Source: Bimastos eiseni
Taxonomy: Eukaryota; Annelida; Clitellata; Crassiclitellata; Lumbricidae
DNA length: 64,000 nucleotides
Direction of reading: 5' to 3'
NCBI GenBank assembly: GCA_959347315.1
Contig: OY365807.1
Location: forward strand, 28,391,310 to 28,455,309
Both the position numbers and the translations under genes were made by a program. The notes under the pieces were generated by a model. The model was given only the letters and a program-made list of their open reading frames with translations, did no database searches and was not told the origin of the DNA. This document shows, one piece after another, positions 1 to 14,114 of this stretch (its first letter is position 1; the number at the start of each line of letters is the position of its first letter).

Positions 1-1364
1 GTTTGGTATGACTCGGTCGGAGAATTTGAAATAAGTTGTGACCGGTGGGTCGAGAAAGACTGAGACCTGAGAAAGAGATACGTGGATCAAAAGTTACGCC
101 GAGATTGCGGTGCTGAGAGCATCATTTGGTAACTCAACTCAGCTTCAGCTAACTTACAAAATCATGGACTTATATTTATCAGAGTTGAGCGGGATTGCAG
201 GACTCTTGATCTCAGGAAAAGAACTTGCTGGCAAATGGAACTAAAGTTTCTGTATTTCGTCATGGCGATTTAAACAACATTTAGATAAAAACGATTCTTT
301 ATGTTTCTTCAAAGACATTGAAGAATTGTTTGATGCTCTTCTGCTATTGCACAATGGAAACATGCATCCATCATTACCTGTATACGGCATGCTGTTTACA
401 TGAGAGAGACGCACGATGATATAGAGCTATTATTGTCATCTATCCATGCAGAACAGTAAGCATTACTGGAATCTGTATGGTGATTTGAAAGTTGGAGCAC
501 TTCTTTTGGGATGCAGCGAGGGTATTCCAGTATTTTTGCTTCGTTTTTGAGTGGGATAATCAAGCAGTACATTCCAACAAACATCAATAAACAACGTTGC
601 AAACGTTTCTTACAGACAAAAAGAACGCTCATCACGTACAAATCGCTTCATATCACAGGAAGATTTTTTGTCGCCTCTTCACGTCAAGCTTGGACTAGCG
701 AAGAGCTTTGTGAAGGCATCGAACAGAGAGTGGAAGACTTAAGGGGAAGGTTTCCTCGTGTGAGTTAGGCTAAGATACGAGAAAGAGGTTGTTGCACGTA
801 GATAAGATAAGGGAACGAATGAATGACCTTCAAGTTCACGAGCTTTACTTAATAAAGTTGAGTTAACCGCAGTCTTTCTGGGCAATAATAAATCACCAAA
901 TAATGTTTGTCTGGTTCAAAAGGTGCTTCAGTTTCATTCGATGGATGCCACATAAACTAAATTTCTTGCATTCCCATCTAGACTTTTTATCAGCAGATCT
1001 TGGTGACGTCAGCGATGAAGACGACGAATGATTCATCATGCATGACACTTGCCTCAATGGATAAACGATACCAGGATATGTGGTAACAATAATAGGTTGA
1101 CTTATTGTTGATGGATATTGATAAGAGAAGCTCCTGATATTAAATACAAAGGCAAATCAGCGGCAGTTCAGTTTTAGAGTGTCTAAAGATTAAATTTCAT
1201 TTATATTTCAGTTTACGCACGTACTATATATAGGCACTCTTAGAACACCGTCGTATTCACCGTCAAAATTCTATGGAAATCGATTGACTTATATTTCGAA
1301 AATATAATAGTTAGAATTTGTGTTTGATGTAATAATTATGCTGTTTTTGATTCTGTGATACTAC
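1..1364. other. SK gene intron, nothing recognised
   Basis: The stretch lies downstream of the S5 exon donor on the minus strand, so it should be intron. It is AT-rich, with no pore-region signature (no GYGD-like peptide) on the minus strand and only short meaningless ORFs. Confidence 0.6.
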
Positions 1365-1783
1365 CTTTCGCATGCCCTCAGCATCCAGCTGGCCAATATC
1401 CACATCGAAAGCATCAGTACCAGTAAAACCGTTCCAGGACAGATGGTCATGAGCGTCTTAAGTACGAATCGCGTGTTAAAAGTGATACGGTTGAGTGCAC
1501 CGATGCTCCGTGACGATGCGTCGGAGAAGAGACGACTGTGGAGAAGGAGCACGCGACAGACGAGGTACAACCGGAGGAACATCGGAAGAGACAGGATCAG
1601 ATCGACTGGAACATCGACCGACGTCACCTCGTGACTGCTGTCGTGTCGTAGCGTCCACGTGAAGGGAAAGTCACCGGGAATGGGATGGACCATGCAGACG
1701 AGCAGTTCGACGGACACTTGGACGACCCTCTGAGCGGAAACGGCGATCCGCCAGTCGTCGATGCAATTGTCGATGATGAACAA
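1365..1783 (-). CDS. KCNN: SK channel (KCNN family), exon encoding S3-S4-S5
   Basis: This internal exon of a small-conductance Ca2+-activated K+ channel encodes about 139 residues. It starts [15 protein letters not shown], as in the S2-S3 linker of animal SK channels. It continues through S3 ([15 protein letters not shown]), S4 ([20 protein letters not shown]), the family signature [11 protein letters not shown], and S5 ([13 protein letters not shown]), ending at RACER. The acceptor is TTTCAG just above 1783. The donor is GAAAG|GTAGTA, leaving a split arginine codon (phase 2). SK channels are tetrameric plasma-membrane channels gated by Ca2+-calmodulin that shape after-hyperpolarisation. The pore helix, S6 and calmodulin-binding region are not seen in 1-1364 and should lie past the left edge. 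Identity at family level is close to certain; which vertebrate paralogue it matches is not decidable. Confidence 0.95.
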
Positions 1784-1922
1784 CTGAAACGAAACATCGC
1801 AACTGCTATTGTTGTATAGTACTTAGGCTAATTAGACTAACAGTTACTTCGGTCTCTTTTGAGCCGAGACGACATCGTCTAAGGGTCAGTCTGGTTGTCC
1901 TCAAGATCAGTGTCGTGGCATT

Positions 1923-2222
1923 GGGCTTGAGGTTTAAACGCTTGGTCTTGGTCCTAAGAACAAACGTCTTTAAATTGAGGTTAAAAGTTTTTGTCCAAAT
2001 ATCAAAGTCTTGGTCTTGAGGCCACGTGTTTTAATCGTGGTCTTGAGGCCCAACGCCTTGGTCTTCAGACCAAATTCCTTGGTCCTGATGTTAAAGGTCT
2101 TGGTCAGGATATTGACACCAAAGGTTTTAGTCTTGAGGTGTAAAGTCTTGGTCTTGAGACGAAAGGTTTTGGTCTGACGGTTCAAGGTTGTTGACCTTGG
2201 TCTTGAGATCTCAGGTCTTGAC
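1923..2222. repeat. Degenerate GGTCTTG-type minisatellite
   Basis: About 300 bp of imperfect tandem copies of a unit around AGGTCTTGGTCTTGAG, with variable spacers such as CCAAAG and TTTAAAG. The repetitive 90-aa antisense ORF across it is a by-product. Confidence 0.8.
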
Positions 2223-3839
2223 AACAGGACTACAGAGAGCACATGATGACCATTAAGAGAATGGTTTTCAAACGCTTATGAAAGCTATTCAAAGAAAGAC
2301 TAGCGTAGTCTACTTCAAACATGCAGCCAATAATTACGTGGCTAATAATAATGCAATTTATATCGCTAACATTTCTCAACACTTCATTTGATGACCGTCG
2401 ATTGATGTCCAAGTGCAATTGCTTGTGCTATAGAAGTAATCAGAAAAGCAGGAAAGAAGGACTAAAAGGTCTAAATTAAAACAGATGCAGCCCAAAAATA
2501 TCAGGAGCGTGTAAGATATGAAATATCTTCAACATAAAAGTAAGTACGTATGTAATACTATGTATATACGTATGTATGTATTTGTATATAATATGTATGT
2601 ACATGAAATCAAAGCATTGGATAAAATTATTATGATAACATGATAATGAATTATATTTGCATTAGACTATATATCATACTGATGAGAATACGATCATGCG
2701 GTAGTGGTGGCAGAAAGTACATGTACATGCAAGCAAGCGTCTTTACTGGGTGTAATTAAGGAGCAGCCGTAGCAGCACATGGTCCAGAGTTTCACAGGAC
2801 CGCATTAAAGAGGCCGATGTGGCGGCACTAAACCGGTTATGAAAATAATGTACACGCAGGTCTTCATGCGTACAGACTATATATAGGCCGTCTGTATACT
2901 ATATATACATATACATTTACATATATATATATATATAGACCGTCTGTATACATGCTATGGATATACATCGGAGCATATATTATGATCCTACACAACCTCA
3001 CGCTCATAAATTTGTGTATAGCTACACGTATGTGGAGACATTATATCATGTATGCATGTCTATAGGCAGATACAAATTGGGAGTTTGGACACATGAGCGG
3101 CTGCCACACATAAGGCCTACATATCAACCGATCGATATGAATTTTTGGTTAAAAAATTACGATTGTTATATTCGAGCACTGCTGCCTTCGATGCAACCAT
3201 GCAGTGACAGAGACAGAAACAGGGACATCGGTGGAGTGAATAGGTGGAGTGAATAGGTGGAGTGAACAGGTGGAACGTTATTATCTCTAGCGGACTGTGA
3301 TGGCGTCCGATGAGCTCAAGACTGTGATGGCGTTGCTGTGAGGAGACGAAGACCCCCACCAGCGACTCGGCAGGTCTTTCGCTGCCTCCTTCTCCTGGAT
3401 TGAGAACGTCAGCTGAACTACTGTGTAACACTAACATAGAACAGGAGATGGCGAGTTTTTAGGCTTAAACATTCTGGCATGACACTCACGTGAGCAGCTC
3501 AAGACTTGATGTCGGCCAAACGGAAAAGAACAGCATGTCTTTTAACAGCGAACGTAAGGGTTAAAAGGCCCTGCTCATATTTCAATTAATTGATCAAGGG
3601 AGGGCCTCTTACATGGGCGCCACGCCATTTAGGGTCTCTGTGTATGGGCCGTAATAACCTCAGACTCTAAGCTCAACAGTGACCCCATCAGCCCCACTTG
3701 AATCAATACCCTCTCGCGCAGTGGACATGCAAGGCCAAACATCTATTCTGAATTCAGCTGCTGCAAAATCCTTTAAGTTACCTTTATTATAAATATTATT
3801 TGGGATAAATCAGTTCAAATAGCCCCCAAGACCCACCTG

Positions 3840-4170
3840 CACCTCACCGGGTGGTGGGGGGGGGGGGGTGAACACACTGAACAGCCAAGAAAGGGAATGC
3901 CCGGCGAGGGTATACGCCATCAGTGGAGAAGGTTTCAACCCAGGAAATGGTTTGCCAACGCAGGAGGCAGGTGCTGGAAGGTCACCTGATGTCGTCTGAG
4001 GCCCAAACGACAGGCCCGCCGACCTCCTTACCCTACCAGGAGAGGAGTGGTCACCACCTGGCATGGATCAAGAAACCACGGCATGCATATGTGCATCGAC
4101 GGCATACTTACTTTGGTTGCGCTGAGGTCACCTTGAAGAGGCGCTATAGGGGCCTACCCAAATTCTAGTA
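3840..4170. repeat. Probable interspersed repeat ending AGAGGCGCTATA
   Basis: A GC-richer block with a 12-G run at about 3857. It ends with CTTGAAGAGGCGCTATA, which recurs at about 62048 before ATAAA-like sequence. This looks like a SINE/LINE 3' end; the family is not identified. Confidence 0.4.
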
Positions 4171-5367
4171 TTGAATGAATGCACGCATGGGGAGGCGACA
4201 GAGAAGAAGCTAAAACAGCGCTAAAACGAAGATTAACATGATCAATGTTAACCATCATGTTTTCTCCTCCTTCCTGTCACAGTGGCGACCTGGGACACAT
4301 CCACCCTTCTGGCCCCCACCTACTGCTCTAACCACAGCACAAACCATCTAGATGAGAAATGCACGCCTGAAAAACGCTGGATACACCGTTTTATGTCTGA
4401 AGCTAATGCTAGATGATGCATTGAGTTGTGAAAACGTATGGACAGCAAACCACTTTAATTACATAGGTGGACCTATTATCATAGGCACGACAGTAAAATT
4501 GCATGATTCATACGCCAGCATCTCTCCTTGCGCTGTAAAAGATAGATCATATAGAAAGTGTCGTCAGACAATCATTTAACGCTGCCATGCGAAAGTGGCT
4601 TTGTGGATCTCAGTTCTAAAACGTCAAATAAAGGAGAATGAATCAGTGTGTCATGAGCTGCAGTATGTAGAAGCCTTCTGTGATCATGTTTCTGTTCTCT
4701 TGGCATGACATCAATCATAAATATACTTGAACGGCTCTCCCGAGCAACACCGATAAATGTGTGAGAAGCCTTTTAAACAGAGCTCGCGTTTCAATCCTTC
4801 AAAAGTCTCGTATGTCAATGCATTTGCGAAACTCGATTTTACTAACATATTACATAACAACCACGCTGTTCAGCTTTCACGGTCAAATCATTGATGTCGT
4901 TCAATCCTAAACTTTCGCCTTTGTCTGGAATCGATTTGTGTGGTTTGATTTATGATAAGAGAACATAAGTTGATTTCATTTAGCTATAGGGAAAAGGAAT
5001 TAACCAAAGTTGAGAGCCTTTTTCTATCATAGCTATGTAGTTCTGTTTGTTCCAAGGTCTTTCTATATATACCAAGACATTCTGGATTTCTTCCTTCCTT
5101 CTTTTCTTGCCTGCGGTTTACCACACTCTCGCGCTTTCCTTCCATCTTACCGCCTTTACCGCTTTTCTTTGCTACATTGTTTTTCTTGTTGTTTCCTCAC
5201 TTTTTTCTTCTGCAGCGCTCAGCCACTTCCGACCGACCTCGGATGCTGTCAATCACAAGTCCAGAAGACAGGATGGCGGCGGCAGTCATCTTGTAATGCA
5301 ACACCGCTTAAGAGAAACACATGTAAGGTGACCTCCCATGCAGTGAATGCATACAATGTATAGGCCA

Positions 5368-5431
<64 letters not shown>

Positions 5432-5455
5432 ATGTGCACATATGTGTGTATATAG
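5368..5455. repeat. (TA)n/(TG)n microsatellite
   Basis: Compound dinucleotide tract: TA repeats interrupted by TGTA, then TG repeats. Confidence 0.95.
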
Positions 5456-6520
5456 ATGTACAATATATGCCAATGCTGGATAAATGTTAACCAATCATAA
5501 CCAAACATAAGGTTCTGCTGCTGAAGAGAGGCGAGAGTGAGATAACGGGGAAATTTCAAGTAACGTGGTTGACGAGAGTGTTAATGCTTTACGAACTCTG
5601 AGTCCCCAATTTGAAACAAATACTAATCGCAGAAAGGAGGCAATGCAGAAATTTAGGCACAGAGATTATAATATGATCTGGTCAGATTTTGACGTTTTAC
5701 CAACGGCTTTACATGATAAATGTCAATACTACCCACATTATGTAGTTAACAAGAGACACAACAGAGTTAAAAGCAACGTCTATAGATCACTCAACTCTAA
5801 CAGTTCAACATTTCCTAAGTTGCTATGGAATGTCCAGTAACAGCAATATAAATTCAATCTTCGGTGGATTAATGAATAGATATTGAAAGCGATCGGAGAC
5901 TGTGAAAGTAAAAACGTGGGTTTTTCGGGACACTCTTTTATTGACTTTGGTAATCTTGGAGATGTCGCAAGTAATCCATTTTCTTAAGACATCATTTATG
6001 ATGTAAACATGCCGGAGTGAAGCTCGTCAAAAAGGACTCATTCGAGTGGGTAAACGATATTTAACTTTGTGCATATTTTTGTTATTTGTTTCTCAATGTT
6101 TGAGTTATGTCCGTAATAATTTGATACATTGCATTGTCATGCAAGCGTGACATGTGTGCAAATTTTCAGCTCTGTAGGTTAACGGGAACATGCTGAAAAA
6201 AGAGTTGAAAGAACTCCGACGAACCGACGACCCGACGTCCCATTCATGACAAACTTTACGCAAGCCAAGTTAAAGAACAGAGGGTAAATATAACTGAGCA
6301 ACTGCTGAACAGACGAGACACAGGAAAAACTATCTAATGAAAAATATATATTTGGGTATGATTAGCTTTAATATGATATCCTACTGAGTGTCAAGCAATG
6401 TTCTCACCTGGGCATAATTGTAATTATAATTTAAAGTGTGCATTTATATAGCATGTCTTCAAGAAACTCATAGGAGATACTTGCTCTCGACCCGACTACA
6501 CAATAAACAAAATCACTATA

Positions 6521-6604
6521 GAATAGTGTGTGGTGAATAGTGTGTGGTGAATAGTGTGTGGTGAATAGTGTGTGGTGAATAGTGTGTGGTGAATAGTGTG
6601 TGGT
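6521..6604. repeat. 14-bp tandem repeat, six perfect copies
   Basis: The unit GAATAGTGTGTGGT is repeated six times without change (84 bp). It sits in the SK intron. Confidence 0.95.
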
Positions 6605-7739
6605 GTATGATGTAAACAGAAGCGGACCAAGCACGGAGACCTGCGGAACAACACCTGTCGAAACAGGACTAGACTATTAACCACCATGTAAATATACTTA
6701 TTGAATGCGTCGACTAAGATAAGATTCTGCTCACAATATGTTCATCTCCCTCTTCTCTGCCTACCTCCATCCTTTCCTGCCAGCCTCCTTCGTCTCTAGC
6801 CTACTTCCCGTGCTTTACTGCTTCCCGTTCTTCTTTGATCTCTTCCTCAGCCTCTTCCTGTCTTCCCTTAGACGTGATAGACCTACATAATATATTTCCA
6901 GGCTTCTTCCTCATGCATTCGGTCATCGTGTCTATCCGACGGCAGATGGCCTACCGCCCACAGAATCACCTTCTCTTCTCCACACAGACACCAGTAATTA
7001 GACGACTTATATACGTTCTGCTTCCGGTTACCTATGACGATAGACTTTAAGGCATTCGCCTCTGGCTTTTTTCCGCTTGTCCCCACTCCTGCCCTCTGAT
7101 TGGTGTCAGCCAAAGCAACGACTATTCAAATCAATATGAGAATGGTGTAGTAGTTGTCTTTGTTGCAGTGCAATTGTTGCTGACGCCTGTGTCGTTGCTC
7201 AGGCTATTGATATTGTTGCTGTTGTTATTGTTGTTGTTGTTGCAGCGCCTAATAGCAACGCTGATTAAGACGGAAATGGTGATGAAGAGAGTGACCTAGA
7301 CTGCTGTGTGTAAATGCTGTAAAATTGACGAGTGAACGCTGCTCGCAATGGCAAAATTGACGTCTTTTCAACCGACGTGACGACATTTTCAGTCAATGTG
7401 ACGTCATTTACAACTGTTGTGACGTCATTTGCACCCATAAGATGTCGTTAAACTGCTTGAATCGCCAACCTAACTGATCTCTGAAAGCAGTGCTATCGGA
7501 ATTGATGTCACGTACATTTTACAGCCAATCCTGTGCCAGCAAATGGTGTCATGACCCTACTTCGTTGCCCTGAGGTTATTTGCAATATCCGGAAAAATAG
7601 TATACTTAAGTTTTTTAGTCATCTGTATTTCTGGCCGACCTTAGAGACCTCGTCCAAGTCATTGGTGCTCGGTAAGAAAAAACGCCACAAATGTGTTAAG
7701 TGCATAAAGATTGACGATGTAGGCTTATAAGCCAGCCGT

Positions 7740-7860
7740 TGAATAGATCCTCCGATGGTTTGGCCTCACGATGTATAGGCCTGTTTATGTTTAGGCCTGC
7801 AGATGTATAGGCCTCCCGAATCCCGATGCGTGGGCCTGCAGATGTATAGGCCTGTTGGTG
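7740..7860. repeat. GATGTATAGGCCTG-type short repeat
   Basis: Four to five spaced copies of GATGTATAGGCCT / GCAGATGTATAGGCCT, unrelated in spacing to the 25-bp satellite but sharing the AGGCCT core. Confidence 0.7.
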
Positions 7861-9189
7861 CAGGCTGTCGTTATTTACTGCGCGAGCGTTGCTCGTATTC
7901 CGCGCAGTTAGAAAGGCGATGATGGAGAGTGAAAAGTCGCTACAATTCCCACGATGGTATTCCTACGCGACACAAATCTCCAAACGTGGAATAGGATAAA
8001 TGAAAACACACCGCGGAGCAAAATATTAGTCTTAAACCCCACAGAAGGCAAGTGAGATATAAGGCATAGGACCGTAGAACCCAAAAATTTAAGATTCAAA
8101 AGTCATTATCTTGGTCGGTAAATGCAAGTTTTATTTTCACTCACCATACATGTGGGAAAACTAAGATTAATGCACAAGAGTTTAAGGATTCGCGAATTGT
8201 GGTCTGAATGCAGTAATAAGCCTACATTTTGGCAAATCGTGGTCACAATGTTTTGACTCCATCACTGAGAACCTCGAAGTGTCGATAACATTCTCAAAAT
8301 CCAGTGGTAAATAATTCAACCAGTAACATCAAAAAATTGCAAATGAGTGTTACTGTCATCCACAAAGAGGCGTTTAGATGTTGTTGGTATCCTCTGAGAC
8401 TGTTGTTGAATTAGATCAACTGCGAAACTTGTGTTAGAACACTTTCTATGGCTCCTTTTACTACCTTACTGAGCACTGCCTGTTTCATCCTACACGACAT
8501 TAAATCTAATTCAGAAAATAAATTAATTAAAAGCAAACTAAAGCACAGAATACTAGGAGAGCCAGAAATGACGGCTTATACCAGAATACAACGCAAATAA
8601 CGAATTCCGAGCCATACATGTACATGTAAGCATGTAGCGAGCAGATAGCATCACTGGATTTCGGGCCAACCTTCGTCAGTAGAGTACAAGCAATTGCATC
8701 CCCGTCACACCTTAGCGTCACCGTCGGGTAGTCCCTCAATGGCGGAAGTTGACGCAAGTCCGGCTTTCCCTCGAGCCACTACGTGCATATACAATTGATA
8801 TTCGTGGCCAGCCGATTGGTCGGCAGATTGTGGAGGTCCCTCGAAAGACACGAAAGACCGATGCTATGTGCATGCAATCAAGTGTGTTGGCTGCTCTTAA
8901 CTACAATCATCGCTAACGCAAGGAAGTGTTCATCCATCAATGATAGCGACAACAAGAATGACAATAGCGAACCCAGAACAGATTGTGGAAATCTTGTGAA
9001 TGACGACAATGAAGATATAGTGTATGTAAAGCTGACTGTATACGAACCTACTTCTGCACAGGTTCTTTAAATGCACATCAATACACAGATGCACGGATAG
9101 ATCTAAGAATACACCCCAATACAATCATACATAGTACGTACACGTAGTACAGGCGTAAATAGCATACACATACATGTATAATACACACG

Positions 9190-9834
9190 TAAGCCTATAT
9201 ATTATACATTATATTAGGCCTATATATTATAAATCATATTAGGCCTATATTATAAATCATATTAGGCCTATATATTATAAATCATATTAGGCCTATATAT
9301 TATAAATCATATTAGGCCTATATATTATACATCATATTAGGCCTATATATTATACATCATATTAGGCCTATATATTATAAATCATATTAGGCCTATATAT
9401 TATAAATCATATCAGGCCTATATATCATACATCATATTAGGCCTATATATTATAAATCATATTAGGCCTATATATAATACATCATATTAGGCCTATATAT
9501 TATAAATCATATTAGGCCTATATATTATACATCATATTAGGCCTATATATTATACATCATATTAGGCCTATATATTATAAATCATATTAGGCCTATATAT
9601 TATACATCATATTAGGCCTATATATTATAAATCATATTAGGCCTATATATTATACATCATATTAGGCCTATATATTATAAATCATATTAGGCCTATATAT
9701 TATAAATCATATTAGGCCTATATATTATACATCATATTAGGCCTATATATTATACATCATATTAGGCCTATATATTATAAATCATATTAGGCCTATATAT
9801 TATACATCATATTAGGCCTATATATTATACATCA
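9190..9834. repeat. 25-bp satellite array, about 26 copies
   Basis: Tandem units of 25 bp with core AGGCCTATATATTATA and an ending of either AATCAT or CATCAT. One unit is 23 bp and three others carry extra substitutions; the rest are near-identical. The array lies in the SK intron. No spacer-like unique sequence exists between units, so it is not a CRISPR array. Confidence 0.97.
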
Positions 9835-11160
9835 TGCACACATGTACATACGAATGCGTGCATACTTAAGCAGACTGGTGTATAGTGTGTTGGCGTCATG
9901 CAGTGAAAGAGAGCCAATATCAAACTGCTTCGGTCATAATTCCACTGATGCACCACCATCAACCATCTGATGTACCACTATTGGTACCACCGATACCTAT
10001 CGATGGTGTCGACCTTTCACTTGCACCCAGCTGTGCCAATCACTTCCTAGTGCAAATCTTACTCCGTTCACATCGTCAAAATTACCTCACGTGTATATAA
10101 TAGTGAAGTAGAGTTAGACAGAACGATCGAGGCCTAGAATGTAGGTCTCCAGAACCGTGCCCAGTTATCAGACAATTTCTAATAAATGTTCGGCCATAAT
10201 TAATAGTCTCTTTTGTTACTTTAAGGCAACGGAACAAAGCAGCACTTCAGCTGTGACGCATCATCATAAAAAATGCAGCCCATGCATGCTTAGGCAATAA
10301 CTAGCGCAACATTCATTAAAGTAAGTAGGTAAGCATATTCTTTAATCAAACGCCAGTAAACGCACGATATGCACAGAAATCTTCTCTATTGGATATTACT
10401 GGTCGACCCATCTAACACAATGCAATGTTGGTGAATGAGCTGGTACCCTGCGATTCGCTTTAGAGTGACTCTTTCGATATTTGGAGCTTATGATTACGAT
10501 TAGAATCGTGGGTGCCGAACGTTCAGCACAATAAGAAATTCAATTTGAAACGGTGCACACAAATTCAAGCACATCGAGCGTTTATGACATAAGAGAATAA
10601 GACATTGTGTCGAGGCGATGCAAAAAATACGAGCATTGAATGATGAATCGGAGAAAGCTTCGATATCATTAGAGAAAACAAAGGCATAGATTCGCTTAAT
10701 ATGTAACAATAAAAATAAACTACAGAACAGATCGACCAACTGACATTCGTTGTGCAGACCGTCATTTCTCTGGCTCAGCAGCACAACCACCATCATCATC
10801 ACCACATCCAGATTCATCACTCGACGATATCGCGCTTTTTCATCGAATTGTTCAGTCGTTAATCGATGACAGGTCGGATAAAATCCAGGTCAGACAATAG
10901 TATACAGGATTCACAGGCCAACCGCATCCACCACTCCAACCACCACTCAAATCACTTCACTCACTCACGCCAATATTATCACAAATCAAATGCCGCCTCC
11001 TCTGCTACTACAATCCTAATCCAACTACTTCCCCCATCACATTGACAACAAATCACGCATACCACCATTGGCAATGCCGCAACGGCAGTCACCTTGACCT
11101 TCGTTATGCGCAGAGGAGGATTAAAATGTGTGGCGCTTCAAGCGTATAGTCAAACTCCCC

Positions 11161-11257
11161 CACTGTTTGCGCTCTGACAGTGCCAGTCCCAAGCCTGGGC
11201 AAAGAAGGAGGGCGACGTTAATGATATTTATGTTATCACACAGTGTCGTTAAACTGG
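11161..11257 (+). repeat. Interspersed repeat, CAGTGCCAGTCCCAAGCC family, copy 1
   Basis: The copy contains GTGCCAGTCCCAAGCCTGGG, GGAGGGCGACGTTAATGAT and CACACAGTGTCGTTAAACT. It shares these blocks in the same order with copies at 12113, 15682 and 60133. Likely a retroelement 3' region. Confidence 0.8.
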
Positions 11258-11839
11258 AGCTAGTACTGCGTATAATGTGTTGGATGTGTTCTAGTATCGT
11301 GTTATTTGACTCTGACTTGTATCTGTGTTCTTTTTACCTGTATCTGTAGAGCATGATAAGCGACGATGAGAGACAGCAAGATGAGCGTACTAATCGTAAC
11401 CAACGACTTCAGGCAAATGGAATAAAAAGAATCCTACAACATCAAACAATGAACGCACATGTAGGCTAATTAGGTCTTCGAGTAATCAGGACATTTCGAC
11501 TAATTAAGTCTAATGATAAAAAGATTCTTTTCTACAGATAGATTGTAGATAGTAGATTGTTAGTATGACCATCGCCAATTATTCATTTAGTCCTTTAGTT
11601 TTGACGTTGGCACATTATCTAAAATCGATTAAGATTGGCATCTACGAAGCTGACGTCAAGACTGCTTTCACCGCAGCGTTTCTGAGAAACTGTGACACTG
11701 TAAAAATTACATTATTGCTGACAACTGAAGATAACAGTCAATACAGGTTCGCATTGGAGTGGTCGTTTTAGAAACTTAGATATTTGCATTTTGTAATGAT
11801 GTCATGCAACTTTGGGCCGGTCGTACTGCCAGACTCCAA

Positions 11840-12110
11840 ACTAAATTATATCTTTCGGCCTGGCCTAAAAATAGCTCCCCTCCTGACTAAAAAGAAGCCA
11901 ACTGGTCTCACCAGGTTTGATGAGAGAAGTCCGGATGGTGTGACCATCATCCCTTGGGAGGTACCAAGTGCCTTGCCTGGGATGCCACTCTTATTGACGA
12001 CCTGACATGGCAGAGTCATACCTAACCAGATAATTTGAGGTTGATGGTGCTGCTGTCGGGATCGCACCAGGCACAAAAACAGTCAAATACACTGCAATTT
12101 TATCAAACTC
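11840..12110 (+). pseudogene. LINE reverse transcriptase C-terminal relic
   Basis: One frame reads RFDERSPDGVTIIPWE. After a one-base frameshift it continues GTKCLAWDATLIDDLTWQS. The pattern RPDGxTxxPW...GxxLxWDxTxxDTL is characteristic of the C-terminal part of several non-LTR retrotransposon polyproteins. Stops and the frameshift make it dead. It is followed immediately by repeat copy 2, consistent with one element's 3' end. Confidence 0.65.
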
Positions 12111-12112
12111 TT

Positions 12113-12213
12113 CGCTGCTTGCAGTCTAGCAGTGCCAGTTCCAACTCCCAAGCCTCGATGGAGGAGGGCGACGTCAAAGGTCTATGCTATCACACAGTGT
12201 CGTTAAATTGCAA
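12113..12213 (+). repeat. Interspersed repeat, CAGTGCCAGTCCCAAGCC family, copy 2
   Basis: Same block order as copy 1, with a small insertion (CCAGTTCCAACTCCCAAGCC). It ends CACACAGTGTCGTTAAATT. Confidence 0.8.
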
Positions 12214-12330
12214 CTAACAATCATTTTGTCATCATACTGTCTTGTTCCCTTAGCCTTGAAACTCTGGGTCCAGTAAACTAGGACGGCTTCGCATTGATCA
12301 ACCCCTCAGCTACGGCTTGCCAAGATATCA

Positions 12331-12381
12331 GGCGATATATATATATATATATGTATTTATATATACATATATATATATATA
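12331..12381. repeat. (TA)n microsatellite
   Basis: Interrupted TA repeats. Confidence 0.9.
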
Positions 12382-13720
12382 GGCTGCCTTCGTCTTTCAG
12401 CGCTTATCTATGGTTATCCAGCGATTCAATGCAGTCGCGTTTTGTAGCACTTTTCCATCAACAGAGTCATCTGCGAAACCAGTCCCTTCAGAACAAAGGA
12501 CTATATATATGTACTTTATGGAAATCCCTAGGATCATACGCACGTACCTCGGGAAAAAATAATAAAAATAATTATAGATAATAGATAATATTCTGTCAGT
12601 CGTGGTGATATTGGCAAACGAAAATAATTGCATCGTTCTCCGAAAATCATATCAGACGGTAGTGCGGAATTGTTATTAATATTTATTTGATGTTTCCGAT
12701 GTCAAAGCACATGCGTGCATTTCGTCTCAATGATCTGCAAACTCTAATAATAGGGTCTGGAAACGAGATCGAGTTGATATGGTCAGCAGTGGTCTCGAAA
12801 GTGCATACGTCGAGTTCTGTATCGTTGCCTCTATACATGCGTCTCAGCCGTCACAAACCCAACTAATACGGTTAAGCAGCCGATAATAGGGCTACAGATT
12901 TTAGCGATAAGTAATCGATTAATCGTTACAACTCTTAATCAATTAATCTTTCGCTTGTTCGATTAATTTTATTACTTATCTCATGATGCCGAGCGGTCCA
13001 TTTCCAGATTAAAGAATCTGACTATAGCCTATTAAGCGTAAGGCCTGAGTGAAGAAACATTGCATTTAGTTAGAAAAATCGAAGATGGCGACAAATAAAC
13101 CGTCTTCATTGCCTTGAACGGTTCGAATGAAAGGTTTTTGTAGAAAGAACGTAGCAACTAACGCTGTAGGTACATCTGAAAAGGTTTTTCACGCTTTACG
13201 TGTCATATAGTATACACAATTTATCAAATTTGGACGATTATTTAAAGTTAAATTCTGGAGATTACGAGATTACATTTTTATTGATCAGTACCAGTTCTAG
13301 CTGAAAACTGTTTAAAAGGTGTTGCCCACGCTCTTGGGCCGCCTCCTCCTCCACTTCCTTCTTTTCGTCCTCCTTCTTTCCTTCTCTCTTGCCGAAAATA
13401 CAGACACTCTTCTCAATTATATTTATATCGCACTACCTGTCCGTCCATTGATCTGAACTCGGAATTGAATCTGAGCATATATTTACCTAAGCGATATTTC
13501 GCTCTCATGTGATGTGATCACCGTCTGATCACTGAGTCATTATATCACAAATGCTCATAACGCCATTGATTGATGGCTCATCGCCCAATTCTCTCATTGT
13601 GCCAATGGCACATCCACCCTTTCACACTCCTTCGAACAACCCACCCATCAATCATTACCTTGAAATCACCTCAACAGCTGATGGCTACACACTGGAACTC
13701 TCTTCATGACTCAATTCTCT

Positions 13721-14114
13721 GCTGTTCTCCCAGAGAAGCCTTGACCTGAGTACGATATACATATAGGCCTATTATGTGCCATATTATGTATCTGATACAG
13801 GGGTATGTAATTCTATATAATATACATATGTATGTGGGATTAAAAAATTTATGTATTTTTCCATAATTATAATTCTTACGCCAGCCATCGATCGGAACAA
13901 CATAAATAAACAATGCATGGCCAAAATAATTTTTTTAGACCTATGTGCATACTGGCGCCACCTCTTTCTACTTAAGGAACTGCCCACAGAGTCCCCCATT
14001 GTCTGCTGTTCTCCCAGAGAAGCCTTGACAATATACATACGCATATATAGGCCTATTATGTGCCATATTATGTATCCTATGCAGAGGTATATAATTCTAT
14101 ATAATATATTATGT

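Noticed and set aside
9190..9834. CRISPR-like regular array
   Set aside because: Units are contiguous 25-mers with no unique spacers, and the DNA is an animal intron; it is a satellite.
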